In this document: positions 1 to 8,389 of the stretch, one piece after another
Position numbering within the stretch: the first letter of the stretch is position 1
Layout: each line of letters begins with the position of its first letter
NCBI GenBank assembly: GCA_022820365.1
Contig: JAJEFO010000102.1
Location: 1-43,704, forward strand
Reading direction: 5' to 3'
From: Silicimonas sp.
GTDB taxonomy: Bacteria; Pseudomonadota; Alphaproteobacteria; Rhodobacterales; Rhodobacteraceae
Length of the DNA: 43,704 nucleotides
Notes under the pieces: model-generated
What the model saw: the letters and a program-made list of their open reading frames with translations, nothing else
Told to the model about the DNA's origin: nothing
The model's database searches: none
Position numbers and translations under genes: made by a program

Positions 1-1
1 G

Positions 2-55
2 ACCTCGATCACCAGGGACAACGTCGACAACCCGGGTCTTTGGGGCAACCAGTAG
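2..55 (+). CDS. C-terminal end of a sugar ABC transporter substrate-binding protein (partial)
   Basis: Only the last 17 codons and the TAG stop are inside the window. The readable tail contains ITRDNVDNPGLWGNQ, which resembles the C-terminus of periplasmic ribose/fructose-type binding proteins (peripla_BP_4 family, from memory). The following genes are the matching ATPase (211-951) and permease (1016-2062), the usual order for this importer class. The protein would capture a sugar in the periplasm and deliver it to that permease. The start and signal peptide lie outside the window. Confidence 0.6.
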   Translation, partial: TSITRDNVDNPGLWGNQ

Positions 56-78
56 ACAACGGCCAGCACTGAGCCTGA

Positions 79-110
79 CGGAGAGCGCGACCGAGGCGTT
101 GCGCTCTCCG
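79..110 (+). promoter_or_regulatory. Intergenic hairpin after the binding-protein gene
   Basis: A perfect 10-bp inverted repeat (CGGAGAGCGC at 79-88, GCGCTCTCCG at 101-110) has a 12-nt loop and lies 23 nt after the binding-protein stop. No T-run follows, so it does not look like an intrinsic terminator. In ABC operons such hairpins are known to stabilise the upstream transcript or cut read-through, so that binding protein exceeds membrane subunits. That role is inferred here. Confidence 0.55.
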
Positions 111-210
111 ACGCTGGGAACAATCTTGGCACCAGCGCAATTGCTGACATAAGTGGATTAGAGTTGCGAGTTGGAAGGGTTCTTGACGCAGGGGTGCGCG
201 GATTCGAGCA

Positions 211-951
211 ATGAGCTATCTGGAATTAAAGAACGTCAAGAAGAGCTTTGGGGCTATCAATGCCTTGCAGGGCGTTGACTTTCAAATCGGGGCTGGCGAG
301 GCGGTTGGGTTGATGGGCGACAATGGCGCCGGAAAATCAACGCTAGTGAAGATCATCGCAGGAAATGTTCAGCCCACGTCTGGCCAAATTTTCGTTGACG
401 GCCAGGACACCGTTTTTGCTAGCCCGCTCGATGCCAGGAAACTTGGCATAGAGATCGTGTACCAGGACCTGGCGCTTTGCGACAACCTGACGGCAGCCGC
501 AAATGTCTTTCTTGGCCGGGAACTGCAAGCTGGATTCGGACAGTTCCACAAACTCAGTCACGCTGCGATGAACCGCCGAGCAGCCGAATTGTTCGGCGAA
601 CTGAAATCTGAAACGCGGCCACATGATCTGGTCGAGCGAATGTCGGGGGGGCAAAGGCAGGCGGTAGCGTTGGCGCGAACGCGGCTTTCCGATCCCAAGC
701 TGGTCCTGCTCGATGAGCCGACGGCGGCGATCTCGGTGCGACAGGTGGCTGAGGTGCTGGCAAGGATCGCGCAACTTCGGGACACGGGTCATGCGGTCAT
801 CCTCGTCAGTCATCGAATGGGGGACGTTTTCGAAGTGTGCGACCGCGTCGCGGTGCTCCGCAGGGGGCACAAAATAGCGGACAAGCCAATTGGCGATACC
901 AGCCCCGAAGAAGTTACCGGCCTGATCACCGGCGCTCTCGAAGAGGCGTAA
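211..951 (+). CDS. Sugar ABC transporter ATP-binding protein, single nucleotide-binding domain (FrcA-like)
   Basis: The 246-residue protein is a complete ABC ATPase. It has Walker A GDNGAGKST at residues 36-44, the signature MSGGQRQ near 144-150, Walker B LVLLDEPT followed by AAI, and the switch histidine in VSHR. A single domain of this length matches FrcA-type importers rather than the double-domain RbsA. It would energise uptake through the permease at 1016-2062 using the binding protein that ends at 55. The substrate is probably a monosaccharide or sugar derivative, but the sequence does not reveal which. It lies in a plus-strand operon. Confidence 0.88.
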   Translation: MSYLELKNVKKSFGAINALQGVDFQIGAGEAVGLMGDNGAGKSTLVKIIAGNVQPTSGQIFVDGQDTVFASPLDARKLGIEIVYQDLALCDNLTAAANVFLGRELQAGFGQFHKLSHAAMNRRAAELFGELKSETRPHDLVERMSGGQRQAVALARTRLSDPKLVLLDEPTAAISVRQVAEVLARIAQLRDTGHAVILVSHRMGDVFEVCDRVAVLRRGHKIADKPIGDTSPEEVTGLITGALEEA

Positions 952-1015
952 TGGATGATGCGGCAAGAGAGACTGGCAAGACAGATATCGGGCAACAACG
1001 GGGCGGAACGACCAA

Positions 1016-2062
1016 ATGCTATCTGACAAGCGGTTATCCCTTCTTATCGACAATATGATCTGGGTTATCCTTTTGGTCGTATTCACGTTTTTCGTTTTTC
1101 AGTCAGAGCATTTTCTGACAGAGCGAAACATCTCGAACATTCTGACCGCCGCTGCTGTTTTGGGGGTCTTGGTCATCGGGCAGACCTTTGTTCTGATAAG
1201 CGGCAATTTTGACCTGTCCACAGAGTCAACGCTCGGGCTGGCCGCCCTGATGGGGCTTTGGCTGATCGTTCCTGCCGGTGCGCCAACGTTCGGCGGCGGT
1301 GTCTTTCTCAACCCGTATCTTTCAATTGCGGCCACTCTCGCAACCGGTGCAGCCATCGGCTACGTCATTGGTGTGCTGATTACGTTTGGTCGCATGCACA
1401 ACTTCATCGTTACGTTAGCCGTCCTGTTGATAATTCGTGGTTTCATGCTGGCATTCTCCGAGGGTGCCCCGGTAAACGGTTTCAACAACCCGGATGCAGA
1501 CGTATTTTACTGGCTGGGCCATCAGACAGCATTCGTGGCCCCTGGCCTTGGAAAAATCACTGTTGCGGTGGTTACGACGGGCCTCCTGTTCTTGATTGGT
1601 CATTTCATCCTGCAACATCATCGCTTTGGTCGAGAGCTCTATGCCATCGGTGGCAACAGAGATGCCGCCGAAGCAATGGGCATCAATACCGAGCGCCGGA
1701 TCAGGCAGGTCTACATGATCAGCGGTCTGCTAGCGGCGTTGGCGGGTTGGATGTTGGCAGGCCGGGTCGTTTCCATTCAATCCAATCTCGGAGAGGGATT
1801 TATCTTCACCGTTTTCGCGGGCGCAGTCATCGGAGGCGTTAGTCTTCAAGGCGGCCGAGGCACGATGTTGGGTGCACTGGGCGGGGTCCTTTTGCTCTCA
1901 ACAATAGACCGTGGCCTCAATCTTATGCATGTTTCGGTATTTTGGGTGAAGGTCATCCAGGGTCTGATCATCCTGATCGCAATGTTCCTGGATGCGCAAC
2001 GCGCACGATTGAGCGAACTGAGCCTGTCCAAAGCAATAGAGAAATCGAGAGAGAGTGGGTGA
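1016..2062 (+). CDS. Sugar ABC transporter permease (BPD_transp_2, RbsC/FrcC-like)
   Basis: The 348-residue protein has about eight to ten hydrophobic segments. It carries the family's typical stretches, including an early LISGNFDLSTES region, FGRELYAIGGNRDAAEAMGIN in the cytoplasmic loop, and GGVSLQGGRGTMLGALGG near the C-terminus. These place it in the RbsC/AraH/FrcC permease family that forms the membrane channel with the upstream ATPase. ATG 1016 is the only sensible start: this frame has a stop at 956 and no other usual start codon before 1016. The 64-nt gap after the ATPase holds only a weak Shine-Dalgarno (GGGGCGGA). Confidence 0.88.
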   Translation: MLSDKRLSLLIDNMIWVILLVVFTFFVFQSEHFLTERNISNILTAAAVLGVLVIGQTFVLISGNFDLSTESTLGLAALMGLWLIVPAGAPTFGGGVFLNPYLSIAATLATGAAIGYVIGVLITFGRMHNFIVTLAVLLIIRGFMLAFSEGAPVNGFNNPDADVFYWLGHQTAFVAPGLGKITVAVVTTGLLFLIGHFILQHHRFGRELYAIGGNRDAAEAMGINTERRIRQVYMISGLLAALAGWMLAGRVVSIQSNLGEGFIFTVFAGAVIGGVSLQGGRGTMLGALGGVLLLSTIDRGLNLMHVSVFWVKVIQGLIILIAMFLDAQRARLSELSLSKAIEKSRESG

Positions 2063-2070
2063 GGTTCTGA

Positions 2071-2787
2071 ATGGAATTCAAGAGCGTTAGACGGCGCAAA
2101 GTCCACGAAGACGTAGCGGAGCAGATCGAAAGGGAAATTTTGTCGGGCGGTCTGGAGGAAGGAGATCGTTTGCCATCGGAGCGAAATCTCATGGAGGCGT
2201 TTAATGTTGGCCGCCCAGCCGTTCGAGAAGCACTTCTTCTGCTTCAGCGCAGTGGATTCGTTGAGGTTTCCAACACGGGAAGGCCAATCGTTGCGCGGCC
2301 AACAACGACCAAGGTGGTCGAACAGCTTTCCGGTTCGGCTCGCTTCTTGCTGTCGACGAAAGATGGCGAACGCGCCTTTCAGGATGCGCGTCGCCTGTTC
2401 GAGGCAGCCATTGCTCGAAACGCCGCTGAAATTGCAACGCCCCAGGACATTGAAACCCTGGAAGCCGCACTAGTTGCTAACCGAGACGGGATGGGAGACA
2501 CCGCCACGTTCGAGCGCACGGACGTCGAATTTCACCTTGCGATCGCCAAGATCGGAAACAATCCGGTTTTTACAGCACTACATTCGGCAATCGCAGAATG
2601 GCTTACAAATCAGCGTGCAGTCTCACTAAGGGTCCAGGGCGTTGAAGCCAGTGCATTTGAAAGTCATGAAAAGATCTTTCAGGCAATTGCGGCACATGAG
2701 CCAGAACAGGCCTGGCAAGCCATGGATCAACACCTGAGAGATATTATGCGGCGATTTGAAGAGGGAAGCCACCATGGTCGCGACTGA
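2071..2787 (+). CDS. GntR-family transcriptional regulator, FadR/FCD subfamily
   Basis: The 238-residue protein has an N-terminal GntR winged helix (about residues 8-75, with the characteristic GDRLPSERNLMEAFNVGRPAVREAL). A C-terminal FCD ligand domain follows at about 100-225. The FCD metal ligands appear intact as D151, H155, H199 and H221, so a metal-bound carboxylate ligand such as a sugar acid is likely (family knowledge). The gene starts 8 nt after the permease stop with GAGG upstream, so it is co-transcribed with the transporter and probably controls this operon by autoregulation. It is the only transcription-factor gene found in the window. Confidence 0.9.
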   Translation: MEFKSVRRRKVHEDVAEQIEREILSGGLEEGDRLPSERNLMEAFNVGRPAVREALLLLQRSGFVEVSNTGRPIVARPTTTKVVEQLSGSARFLLSTKDGERAFQDARRLFEAAIARNAAEIATPQDIETLEAALVANRDGMGDTATFERTDVEFHLAIAKIGNNPVFTALHSAIAEWLTNQRAVSLRVQGVEASAFESHEKIFQAIAAHEPEQAWQAMDQHLRDIMRRFEEGSHHGRD

Positions 2788-3094
2788 ACCATACGTGGTC
2801 ATTGTTGAGTTCGAACTGCTTCCGGACGCGTCAAAGGCGGATGCCAGGGAACTTCTGGCCCAAAATGCGTCTGCTTCCTTTCAGAACGAGCCAGGATGCC
2901 TGCGATTTGATGTCGTTGAAACCCATAGCGAGGCTGCTGCGTTCACCCTTTATGAAATCTATTCGGATGAGGCCGCTTTCACGGCGCATCTGAAAGCGCC
3001 GCATTTTTTGGCCTTTGACCAGGAGTCCCAGAATTTCTTTGGTGGAAGGAGCGTCCGTCTTGGCAGGCTGGCCACCGAAGCGTCGGCCACCTAG
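2774..3094 (+). CDS. ABM-domain (antibiotic biosynthesis monooxygenase-like) small protein
   Basis: The 106-residue protein fits the dimeric alpha/beta-barrel ABM family (YgiN, LsrG). Family-like features are the opening VVIVEFELLPD, then EPGCLRFDVVE, YEIYSDEAAFTAHLKAPHF, and a hydrophobic C-terminus. ATG 2774, preceded by GAGGG at 2761-2765, is preferred over an in-frame TTG at 2756. It overlaps the regulator gene by 14 nt, which indicates translational coupling. In sugar operons such proteins act as isomerases, like LsrG, or as quinol monooxygenases. Which applies here cannot be read from sequence. Confidence 0.75.
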   Translation: MVATEPYVVIVEFELLPDASKADARELLAQNASASFQNEPGCLRFDVVETHSEAAAFTLYEIYSDEAAFTAHLKAPHFLAFDQESQNFFGGRSVRLGRLATEASAT

Positions 3095-3106
3095 GGAATA
3101 TCGGCA

Positions 3107-3904
3107 ATGGCAGCAGTGAAGGTAAGATCCTTGGCCGCGTTGACGCGGTCACAAAGCCCGAAGATCGGCCACTATGTCGGTGAATTCGCAACACCTGGCA
3201 TTGGACACTTGCTCGCATCTGCAGGGTGCGAGTTTGTCTTCTTCGACATGGAACATTCCGGTTTTGGTTTCGAAACACTGAAGCAGGTACTTCGGTATTT
3301 TGAAGCTGCGGATATTCCGGCAATCGTGCGCACGCCTTCCAAGGACTATGACGGGATTGCTCGCCTCTGTGACGCAGGTGCCGAAGGGATCATGGCGCCG
3401 ATGATCGGCGATTCTGACGAGGCCGCACGGATCGTGCATCACATGAAGTATCCCCCGGCAGGCGGTCGCGGCGTCGCGTTGGGCATTGCTCATGACAACT
3501 TCCAGCACGGTGGCGCGCCTGTGGCTGAACGACTGGAGAACGCAAACAGGCGGACAACGTTCTTTGCTCTGATCGAGACACGTGAAGGAGCGGAGAATGC
3601 CGACGAGATTGCCGCAATACCCGGCGTCGATTGCCTGTGGGTCGGGCACTTCGACCTGTCCGTGTCGCTGGGCGTTCCCGGGCAATTCGACCACCCCGAC
3701 TATCTGGAAGCCTTGAATCACATCGTCGCAGCGGCAAAGAACCACGACCGGTCGTTGGGACGTTTGGTTGCCTCGCCGCAGGAGGGACTGCATGACATTG
3801 AGCAAGGATTTGATTTCATTTGCTACGGAACCGATACGGCAATTTACCAGGGCGCTCTGATCCACGGAATTTCGGCGCTGAAGGGTGCGGCGAAAGATGG
3901 GTGA
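3107..3904 (+). CDS. HpcH/HpaI-type class II aldolase
   Basis: The 265-residue protein is a metal-dependent aldolase of the HpcH/HpaI family. It cleaves 2-keto-3-deoxy sugar acids or 4-hydroxy-2-oxo acids to pyruvate and an aldehyde. Visible motifs are DMEHSGF, with the likely catalytic histidine H50, AEGIMAPMI, the metal-ligand region IETREGAENADEI, and VGHFDLSVSLG carrying the metal-binding aspartate. Length is normal for the family. It lies 12 nt after the ABM gene and overlaps the next gene, so it is part of the transporter operon and probably performs the cleavage step for the imported sugar derivative. Which of GarL-, RhmA- or HpaI-like substrates it uses is unresolved. Confidence 0.88.
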   Translation: MAAVKVRSLAALTRSQSPKIGHYVGEFATPGIGHLLASAGCEFVFFDMEHSGFGFETLKQVLRYFEAADIPAIVRTPSKDYDGIARLCDAGAEGIMAPMIGDSDEAARIVHHMKYPPAGGRGVALGIAHDNFQHGGAPVAERLENANRRTTFFALIETREGAENADEIAAIPGVDCLWVGHFDLSVSLGVPGQFDHPDYLEALNHIVAAAKNHDRSLGRLVASPQEGLHDIEQGFDFICYGTDTAIYQGALIHGISALKGAAKDG

Positions 3905-4943
3905 TTCCTTCCGCGTTGCACTCTCATCCGGATTCAGATCCCCGGATGGTGACATGACGTTTCCTTCGTTCGACCTGTCGCGTCTCGACGATGTCGAGGG
4001 AGTGGAGCTGAGTTTCCTGAATCCCGGCAGCCCGCTCTCCGCCGAGGACCTCGAGGACGTCGATGCGCTGATTTTGTTGTCAGACAAATTTACGTCAGAC
4101 AGCATTCCTTCATCCGGTCGTCTTTGTGTCGTTGCCAGATTTGGCGTTGGGTATGACACGGTTGATGTTGGCGCGTGCACGGCTAACGACATTGCGGTTT
4201 GCATAACGCCGGACGGTGTGAGGCGTCCGGTCGCTGTGTCAATTTTGACGTTGATGCTTGCACTTACTGGGAGGTTGATGGTCAAGGACCGGCTGACACG
4301 CCAAGGCCCCGAGGGCTTCAACGCGCGCAGCGATCACATGGGCATCGGTCTCGAAGGTCGCGTCCTTGGCTCGGTCGGCTTCGGGAACATTGGGGCGGAA
4401 ATGTACCGTATGGCGGCACCGCTTGGAATGAAATTCATCGCGCACGACCCCTTTGCTGCGACTTCCCTGGCATCAGAACTGAGTGTGGATCTCGTCGATC
4501 TCGATGCGGTTTTCACCCAGTCTGATGTGATTGCGATAAACTGCCCGCTGACGCCGGATACGCATCATCTGGTCAATGCAGACCGGCTCTCACAAATGAA
4601 ATCATCGGCGTTTCTGATCAATACAGCCCGCGGCCCAATCGTCGATCAGGCAGCTTTGACCGATGCGCTGCAAAACAACCGGATCGCAGGTGCAGGGCTT
4701 GACGTATTTGAAGTTGAACCGCCGGATGCCGACGATCCGATCCTGAAGCTCGACAACGTGATTGTCACTCCCCATGCGCTTTGCTGGACCGATCAGTGCT
4801 TTGGCGGCATTGGCGCGTCGGACATTGCTTCGGTTCTGGATATTCGGGCCGGCCAGTTGCCTGTAGGCCTCTTGAACCGTGACGTCGCAGAGCGTCCGGG
4901 TTTTCAAAGAAAGCTCGCTGCATATGCAGCCAGGAATGCCTGA
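3897..4943 (+). CDS. D-isomer-specific 2-hydroxyacid dehydrogenase
   Basis: The 348-residue protein has the two-lobe D-2-hydroxyacid dehydrogenase architecture. The Rossmann dinucleotide site is at GSVGFGNIGAEMYRMA with the acidic acceptor in AHDPF, the substrate arginine is in INTARGPIVD, the glutamate in FEVEPPDADDPIL, and the catalytic histidine in VTPHALCWTD. It would interconvert a 2-hydroxyacid and a 2-ketoacid with NAD(P). ATG 3897 is preferred over GTG 3885; it overlaps the aldolase stop by 8 nt and has AAGGG at 3881-3885. Co-transcription with the aldolase suggests it oxidises a sugar acid or reduces an aldolase-derived 2-keto acid. Confidence 0.87.
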   Translation: MGDSFRVALSSGFRSPDGDMTFPSFDLSRLDDVEGVELSFLNPGSPLSAEDLEDVDALILLSDKFTSDSIPSSGRLCVVARFGVGYDTVDVGACTANDIAVCITPDGVRRPVAVSILTLMLALTGRLMVKDRLTRQGPEGFNARSDHMGIGLEGRVLGSVGFGNIGAEMYRMAAPLGMKFIAHDPFAATSLASELSVDLVDLDAVFTQSDVIAINCPLTPDTHHLVNADRLSQMKSSAFLINTARGPIVDQAALTDALQNNRIAGAGLDVFEVEPPDADDPILKLDNVIVTPHALCWTDQCFGGIGASDIASVLDIRAGQLPVGLLNRDVAERPGFQRKLAAYAARNA

Positions 4944-4993
4944 GCGTGACGGCGAAGCCCTTTCCGGAAACAAGCAACTACCCGGCCGACGGA

Positions 4994-5394
4994 GAGGATG
5001 CCAACAAGAAGATCGCCCCAGTCACGTGAGCAGGAAGCGGGATCGGGTTTGCCGTTTCGAAAGGTCTCGCGCAGGACGGGTACCATGTCGAAGTGGCTGG
5101 TCGCAGACCCGAAACACTGAACCTCTGGCGGCGCGTATTGGTGAGATGGCACATGCGCTGGCCTTGGACATCTCAGACCCGAGAGGCGTTGCGACTGGTT
5201 TCGACCGGATCGAAGCGAGATTTGGGCGGCTTGCTCTCCTGCTCAAAAACGCAGGCGCAAGAGAGCCAAGCCAGACACTGTTGGAGGACGTTGATGCCGA
5301 ATCCTTCCAACGAGGTGTGGCAACCAACCTGAGCGGTGCATTCTGATATGTTCGAGGCGATTTTCGGCTGATGAAAGCCCCAAGCGCCGTGCGG
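4994..5394 (+). pseudogene. Degraded short-chain dehydrogenase/reductase (SDR) gene
   Basis: SDR homology can be followed through two reading frames. The first frame reads NKKIAPVT, a stop (TGA 5027-5029) where the first glycine of the GxxxGxG motif is expected, then AGSGIGFAVSKGLAQDGYHVEVAGRRPETLN. A frameshift near 5115-5130 moves the match to the other frame, LAARIGEMAHALALDISDPRGV, the NAG motif in LLLKNAGAREPSQ, and GVATNLSGAF. TGA 5344-5346 interrupts again before YVRGDFRLMKAP. The YxxxK active site and everything after it are missing. It probably was the last gene of the sugar operon. Confidence 0.82.
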
Positions 5395-5542
5395 TGTTCG
5401 CATTGCGATTGCTCGCCGTCCTGACGGACGGGGTCTAGCGGCGCAACTGGCGAGTCATGAGTGATTTTTCTCTATTTCCCAATGCCTGCTGACAAAATAG
5501 ACATTGCGCACAGGGACGCTTTCCAGCGATTAGGGGGAACCC

Positions 5543-6718
5543 ATGCCAGCACAGATCGACACCATTCTCGCCGCCGCCCGCGCTCACACGGACGAGGTGA
5601 TCAAGCCTAACGTAGACACTTGGAACAAGGCCGGTGTCTGGCCGCGCGATGCGTCCGACAAGGCGGCGGCGCTGGGGTTGACCGGATTGTATGCCCCCGA
5701 GGAGTTCGGCGGTCAGGGCTTGCCGCTGGGCGAAGGCATCCGCGTCTACGAGGAGCTGGGCAAGGGAGATGGCGCCTATGCCTTTGCGCTGTCGATGCAC
5801 AATATCTGCACTTATGCCTGTTGCGGCTTTGGAACCGACACCTTCAAGGAGAAATGGGGCCGCGAGCTGACCTCGGGCCGCAAGCTGGCCAATTTCGCGC
5901 TGACTGAGCCGCAGTCGGGCTCGGATGCGTCCAACATGTACTCGCGTGCGGTGATCAGCGGCGACGGCACCTGGACCATCAACGGCGCCAAGGCTTGGGT
6001 ATCGCTGGCCGGCGAGGCCGACATTTATTTCACCGTAGTCAAGACCACCGATGAGTCCGGCCACCACGACATGGCCATGATCGCCATTCCGGCGGATGCC
6101 AAAGGACTTTCTTTCGGACCGCGCTACGACACGCCGTCCTATGAATTCCTGCCGCTGAGCGAGATGTACATGACGGATGTGGTCGTCTCAGAGGACAACA
6201 TCATCTTGCCGGTGGGACAGGGCCTCCAGGGCTCGCTGATGGCGATCGATATCGCCCGGGTCTCGATTGCGTCTGGGTGCTGTGGACTTATGGAAGCCGC
6301 TTTGGACACGGCGTTGAGCTATTCCAGGAACCGCAAGATGTTCGGTGGCAAGACCCTTGATCTCGACGGCATCCAGTGGATGCTGGGTGATGTGGCGACG
6401 GATCTTGAAGTTTCGCGACTGCTCTATCGTGCGGCGGCCAATGCGCTTGGAACGCCCGAAGGTCCGGTCATGGCAGCCCATGCGAAACGCTTCGTGCCCG
6501 ACGCAGCGGTGAACGCGGCCAATACCTGCACGCAGGTGCTGGGCGGCATGGGGCTGCTCAAGCCCTATGGCTTGGATCGCCTTTCGCGCCTTAGCCAGAT
6601 GCTGCGCATCGTCGATGGCACCACCGAAATCAGCCGCGTTGTGATCGGCCGGGCCCTGCAGAAGCGCGCCAAGACCCTTCCGGACCTGCCAGTGCCCAAG
6701 GGGTTCGGCGAAAGCTGA
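5543..6718 (+). CDS. Acyl-CoA dehydrogenase family protein
   Basis: The 391-residue protein shows the standard three-domain acyl-CoA dehydrogenase fold. It has the FAD-domain signature [13 protein letters not shown] at 118-130, NGAKAWVS near 147-154, RNRKMFGGK near 262-270, and the C-terminal [12 protein letters not shown]. The residue at the usual catalytic glutamate position (the xEGTxE motif) is aspartate D358 in IVDGTTEIS. The protein would introduce a 2,3-double bond into an acyl-CoA made by the ligase encoded next (6764-8389). With the dmdA-like gene it may act on methylmercaptopropionyl-CoA, although characterised DmdC proteins are longer (around 600 residues), so the assignment stays open. 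Confidence 0.86.
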   Translation: MPAQIDTILAAARAHTDEVIKPNVDTWNKAGVWPRDASDKAAALGLTGLYAPEEFGGQGLPLGEGIRVYEELGKGDGAYAFALSMHNICTYACCGFGTDTFKEKWGRELTSGRKLANFALTEPQSGSDASNMYSRAVISGDGTWTINGAKAWVSLAGEADIYFTVVKTTDESGHHDMAMIAIPADAKGLSFGPRYDTPSYEFLPLSEMYMTDVVVSEDNIILPVGQGLQGSLMAIDIARVSIASGCCGLMEAALDTALSYSRNRKMFGGKTLDLDGIQWMLGDVATDLEVSRLLYRAAANALGTPEGPVMAAHAKRFVPDAAVNAANTCTQVLGGMGLLKPYGLDRLSRLSQMLRIVDGTTEISRVVIGRALQKRAKTLPDLPVPKGFGES

Positions 6719-6763
6719 CGTTCGCAAACGCGCACCGCACTGGTCTTCTTGGGAGGAGCGACC

Positions 6764-8389
6764 ATGCAAGAGAACTATGAGAAGTTCGACAAGGTTTCAG
6801 CCAATTTCGTGCCGCTTTCGCCCGTGTCGTTCCTGAACCGGGCAGAAGCGCTGCATGGAGCCCGCACGGCTGTGATCTATGGTGATCTGCAGCGCAGCTG
6901 GGCGGAAATGGCGGCGCGCGTGCGTGCCGTTGCAGCCGGTCTTGTCGCGATGGGGATCGGCAAGGGCGACACCGTGTCGGTGCTCTGCCCGAACATCCCC
7001 GAGCTCTTCGAATTGCATTTCGCCCTTCCGCTGAGCGGGGCGGTGATAAACACGCTGAACACACGGCTCGAACCCAGTACGATTGCCTATATCCTCAGTC
7101 ACGCCGACACCAAGGTCGTGATCGTGGACCGGGAACTGATCCCGCTCTTGACCCGCGCCTTCGAGGAGTTGGGCCAGACTTTACCCGTCATTGAGATTGC
7201 CGATCCCAACGCGAACGTGTCGCACACAATGGGTGGTCAGGACTACGAGGACCTGTTGCGGGATGCGGAGCCCACTGGCTCCCTGGGTTTGCCGGATGAC
7301 GAATGGGATGCCATTACCCTGAACTACACCTCCGGCACTTCCGGGCGACCCAAGGGTGTGGTCTATCATCACCGTGGCGCCTACCTAATGGCGCTTGGAA
7401 CCGTGGCGGCTTGGCAGAACCCGCACTATCCGGTCTATTTGTCGGTCGTGCCGATGTTTCACTGCAACGGCTGGGGTCATCCCTGGGTGATCGCCATGCT
7501 GGGCGGAACCATGGTCTTTACCAGAACGCCCGCGCCGGATCTGATCCTGGACACCATCCGCACCCACGGCGTGACTCATTTTGGCGCTGCGCCAATTGTT
7601 CTGCAAATGCTCGCCGAAACCGCAACCGGTTTCACCGACCCGTTTGAACCGGCGATCAAGGTCCTGACTGCCGGTGCACCGCCGCCACCGTCGGTTTTGG
7701 AAAAGACCAAGGCAATGGGGTTTGAAGTAATGCAGGTCTACGGGCTGACCGAGACCTATGGACACATTTCCATGTGCCTCTGGCAGGACGGTTGGGAAGA
7801 GCTTGAGGCCAGCGAACAGGCGCAGCTTCAGGCGCAACAGGGCATTGCCCTTCCGATGGTCGAAGCCGTCTCGGTCATTGATGCTGAAACCGGCCAACCG
7901 GTTCGCATGGATGGCAAAACCCAAGGTGAGATCGCAGTGCGCGGCAACACCGTGATGAAGGGGTATTACAAGGATCCCGATGCCACGGCAAAAGCCTTCG
8001 AAGATGATTGGTTCTGGTCTGGCGACGCAGCGGTGGTGCATCCCGACGGATACATGCAGATCCGCGACCGGCTGAAGGACGTCATCATTTCAGGAGGCGA
8101 AAACATCTCGTCCGTCGAAGTAGAGGCTGTGCTGTTTCGCCACCCGGCTGTCCAGATGGCAGCCGTAGTCGCGATGCCTCACGAGAAATGGGGCGAAGTG
8201 CCCTGCGCTTTTGTTGAATTGCGGCCTGGAGCACAGGCAACCGCAGACGACATCATCAAGTTTTGCCGAGAGCATCTCGCCGGCTTCAAGACTCCGAAAG
8301 CTGTCGTATTCTCCGAACTTCCCAAGACCTCGACCGGCAAGATCCAGAAGTTTCAGCTTCGTGATGCCGCGAAGTCCATGAGCGCCTGA
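6764..8389 (+). CDS. AMP-forming acyl-CoA synthetase, DmdB-like
   Basis: The 541-residue protein belongs to the ANL superfamily. It has the P-loop YTSGTSGRPKGV, the FHCNGW motif typical of the DmdB/medium-chain group, QVYGLTETYGH, the SGDAAVVHPDGYMQIRDR hinge region, and the C-terminal catalytic lysine in KTSTGKIQK. Length and the YHHRGAYLMALG stretch match methylmercaptopropionate-CoA ligase (DmdB) as remembered. ATG 6764 is chosen over an upstream TTG 6749 because AGGAG ends 7 nt before it. It activates a carboxylic acid with ATP and CoA. Its position between an acyl-CoA dehydrogenase gene and a dmdA-like gene supports a role in the DMSP demethylation route. Confidence 0.85.
   Translation: MQENYEKFDKVSANFVPLSPVSFLNRAEALHGARTAVIYGDLQRSWAEMAARVRAVAAGLVAMGIGKGDTVSVLCPNIPELFELHFALPLSGAVINTLNTRLEPSTIAYILSHADTKVVIVDRELIPLLTRAFEELGQTLPVIEIADPNANVSHTMGGQDYEDLLRDAEPTGSLGLPDDEWDAITLNYTSGTSGRPKGVVYHHRGAYLMALGTVAAWQNPHYPVYLSVVPMFHCNGWGHPWVIAMLGGTMVFTRTPAPDLILDTIRTHGVTHFGAAPIVLQMLAETATGFTDPFEPAIKVLTAGAPPPPSVLEKTKAMGFEVMQVYGLTETYGHISMCLWQDGWEELEASEQAQLQAQQGIALPMVEAVSVIDAETGQPVRMDGKTQGEIAVRGNTVMKGYYKDPDATAKAFEDDWFWSGDAAVVHPDGYMQIRDRLKDVIISGGENISSVEVEAVLFRHPAVQMAAVVAMPHEKWGEVPCAFVELRPGAQATADDIIKFCREHLAGFKTPKAVVFSELPKTSTGKIQKFQLRDAAKSMSA

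Noticed and set aside
343-1086. Long minus-strand open frame (247 codons) opposite the ABC ATPase gene
   Set aside because: It lies antisense to a well-supported ATPase and permease start, has no family features and is explained by GC-rich codon bias.
3149-4321. 390-codon minus-strand open frame opposite the aldolase and hydroxyacid dehydrogenase
   Set aside because: Both plus-strand genes carry clear catalytic motifs; the antisense frame has no ribosome binding site or domain.
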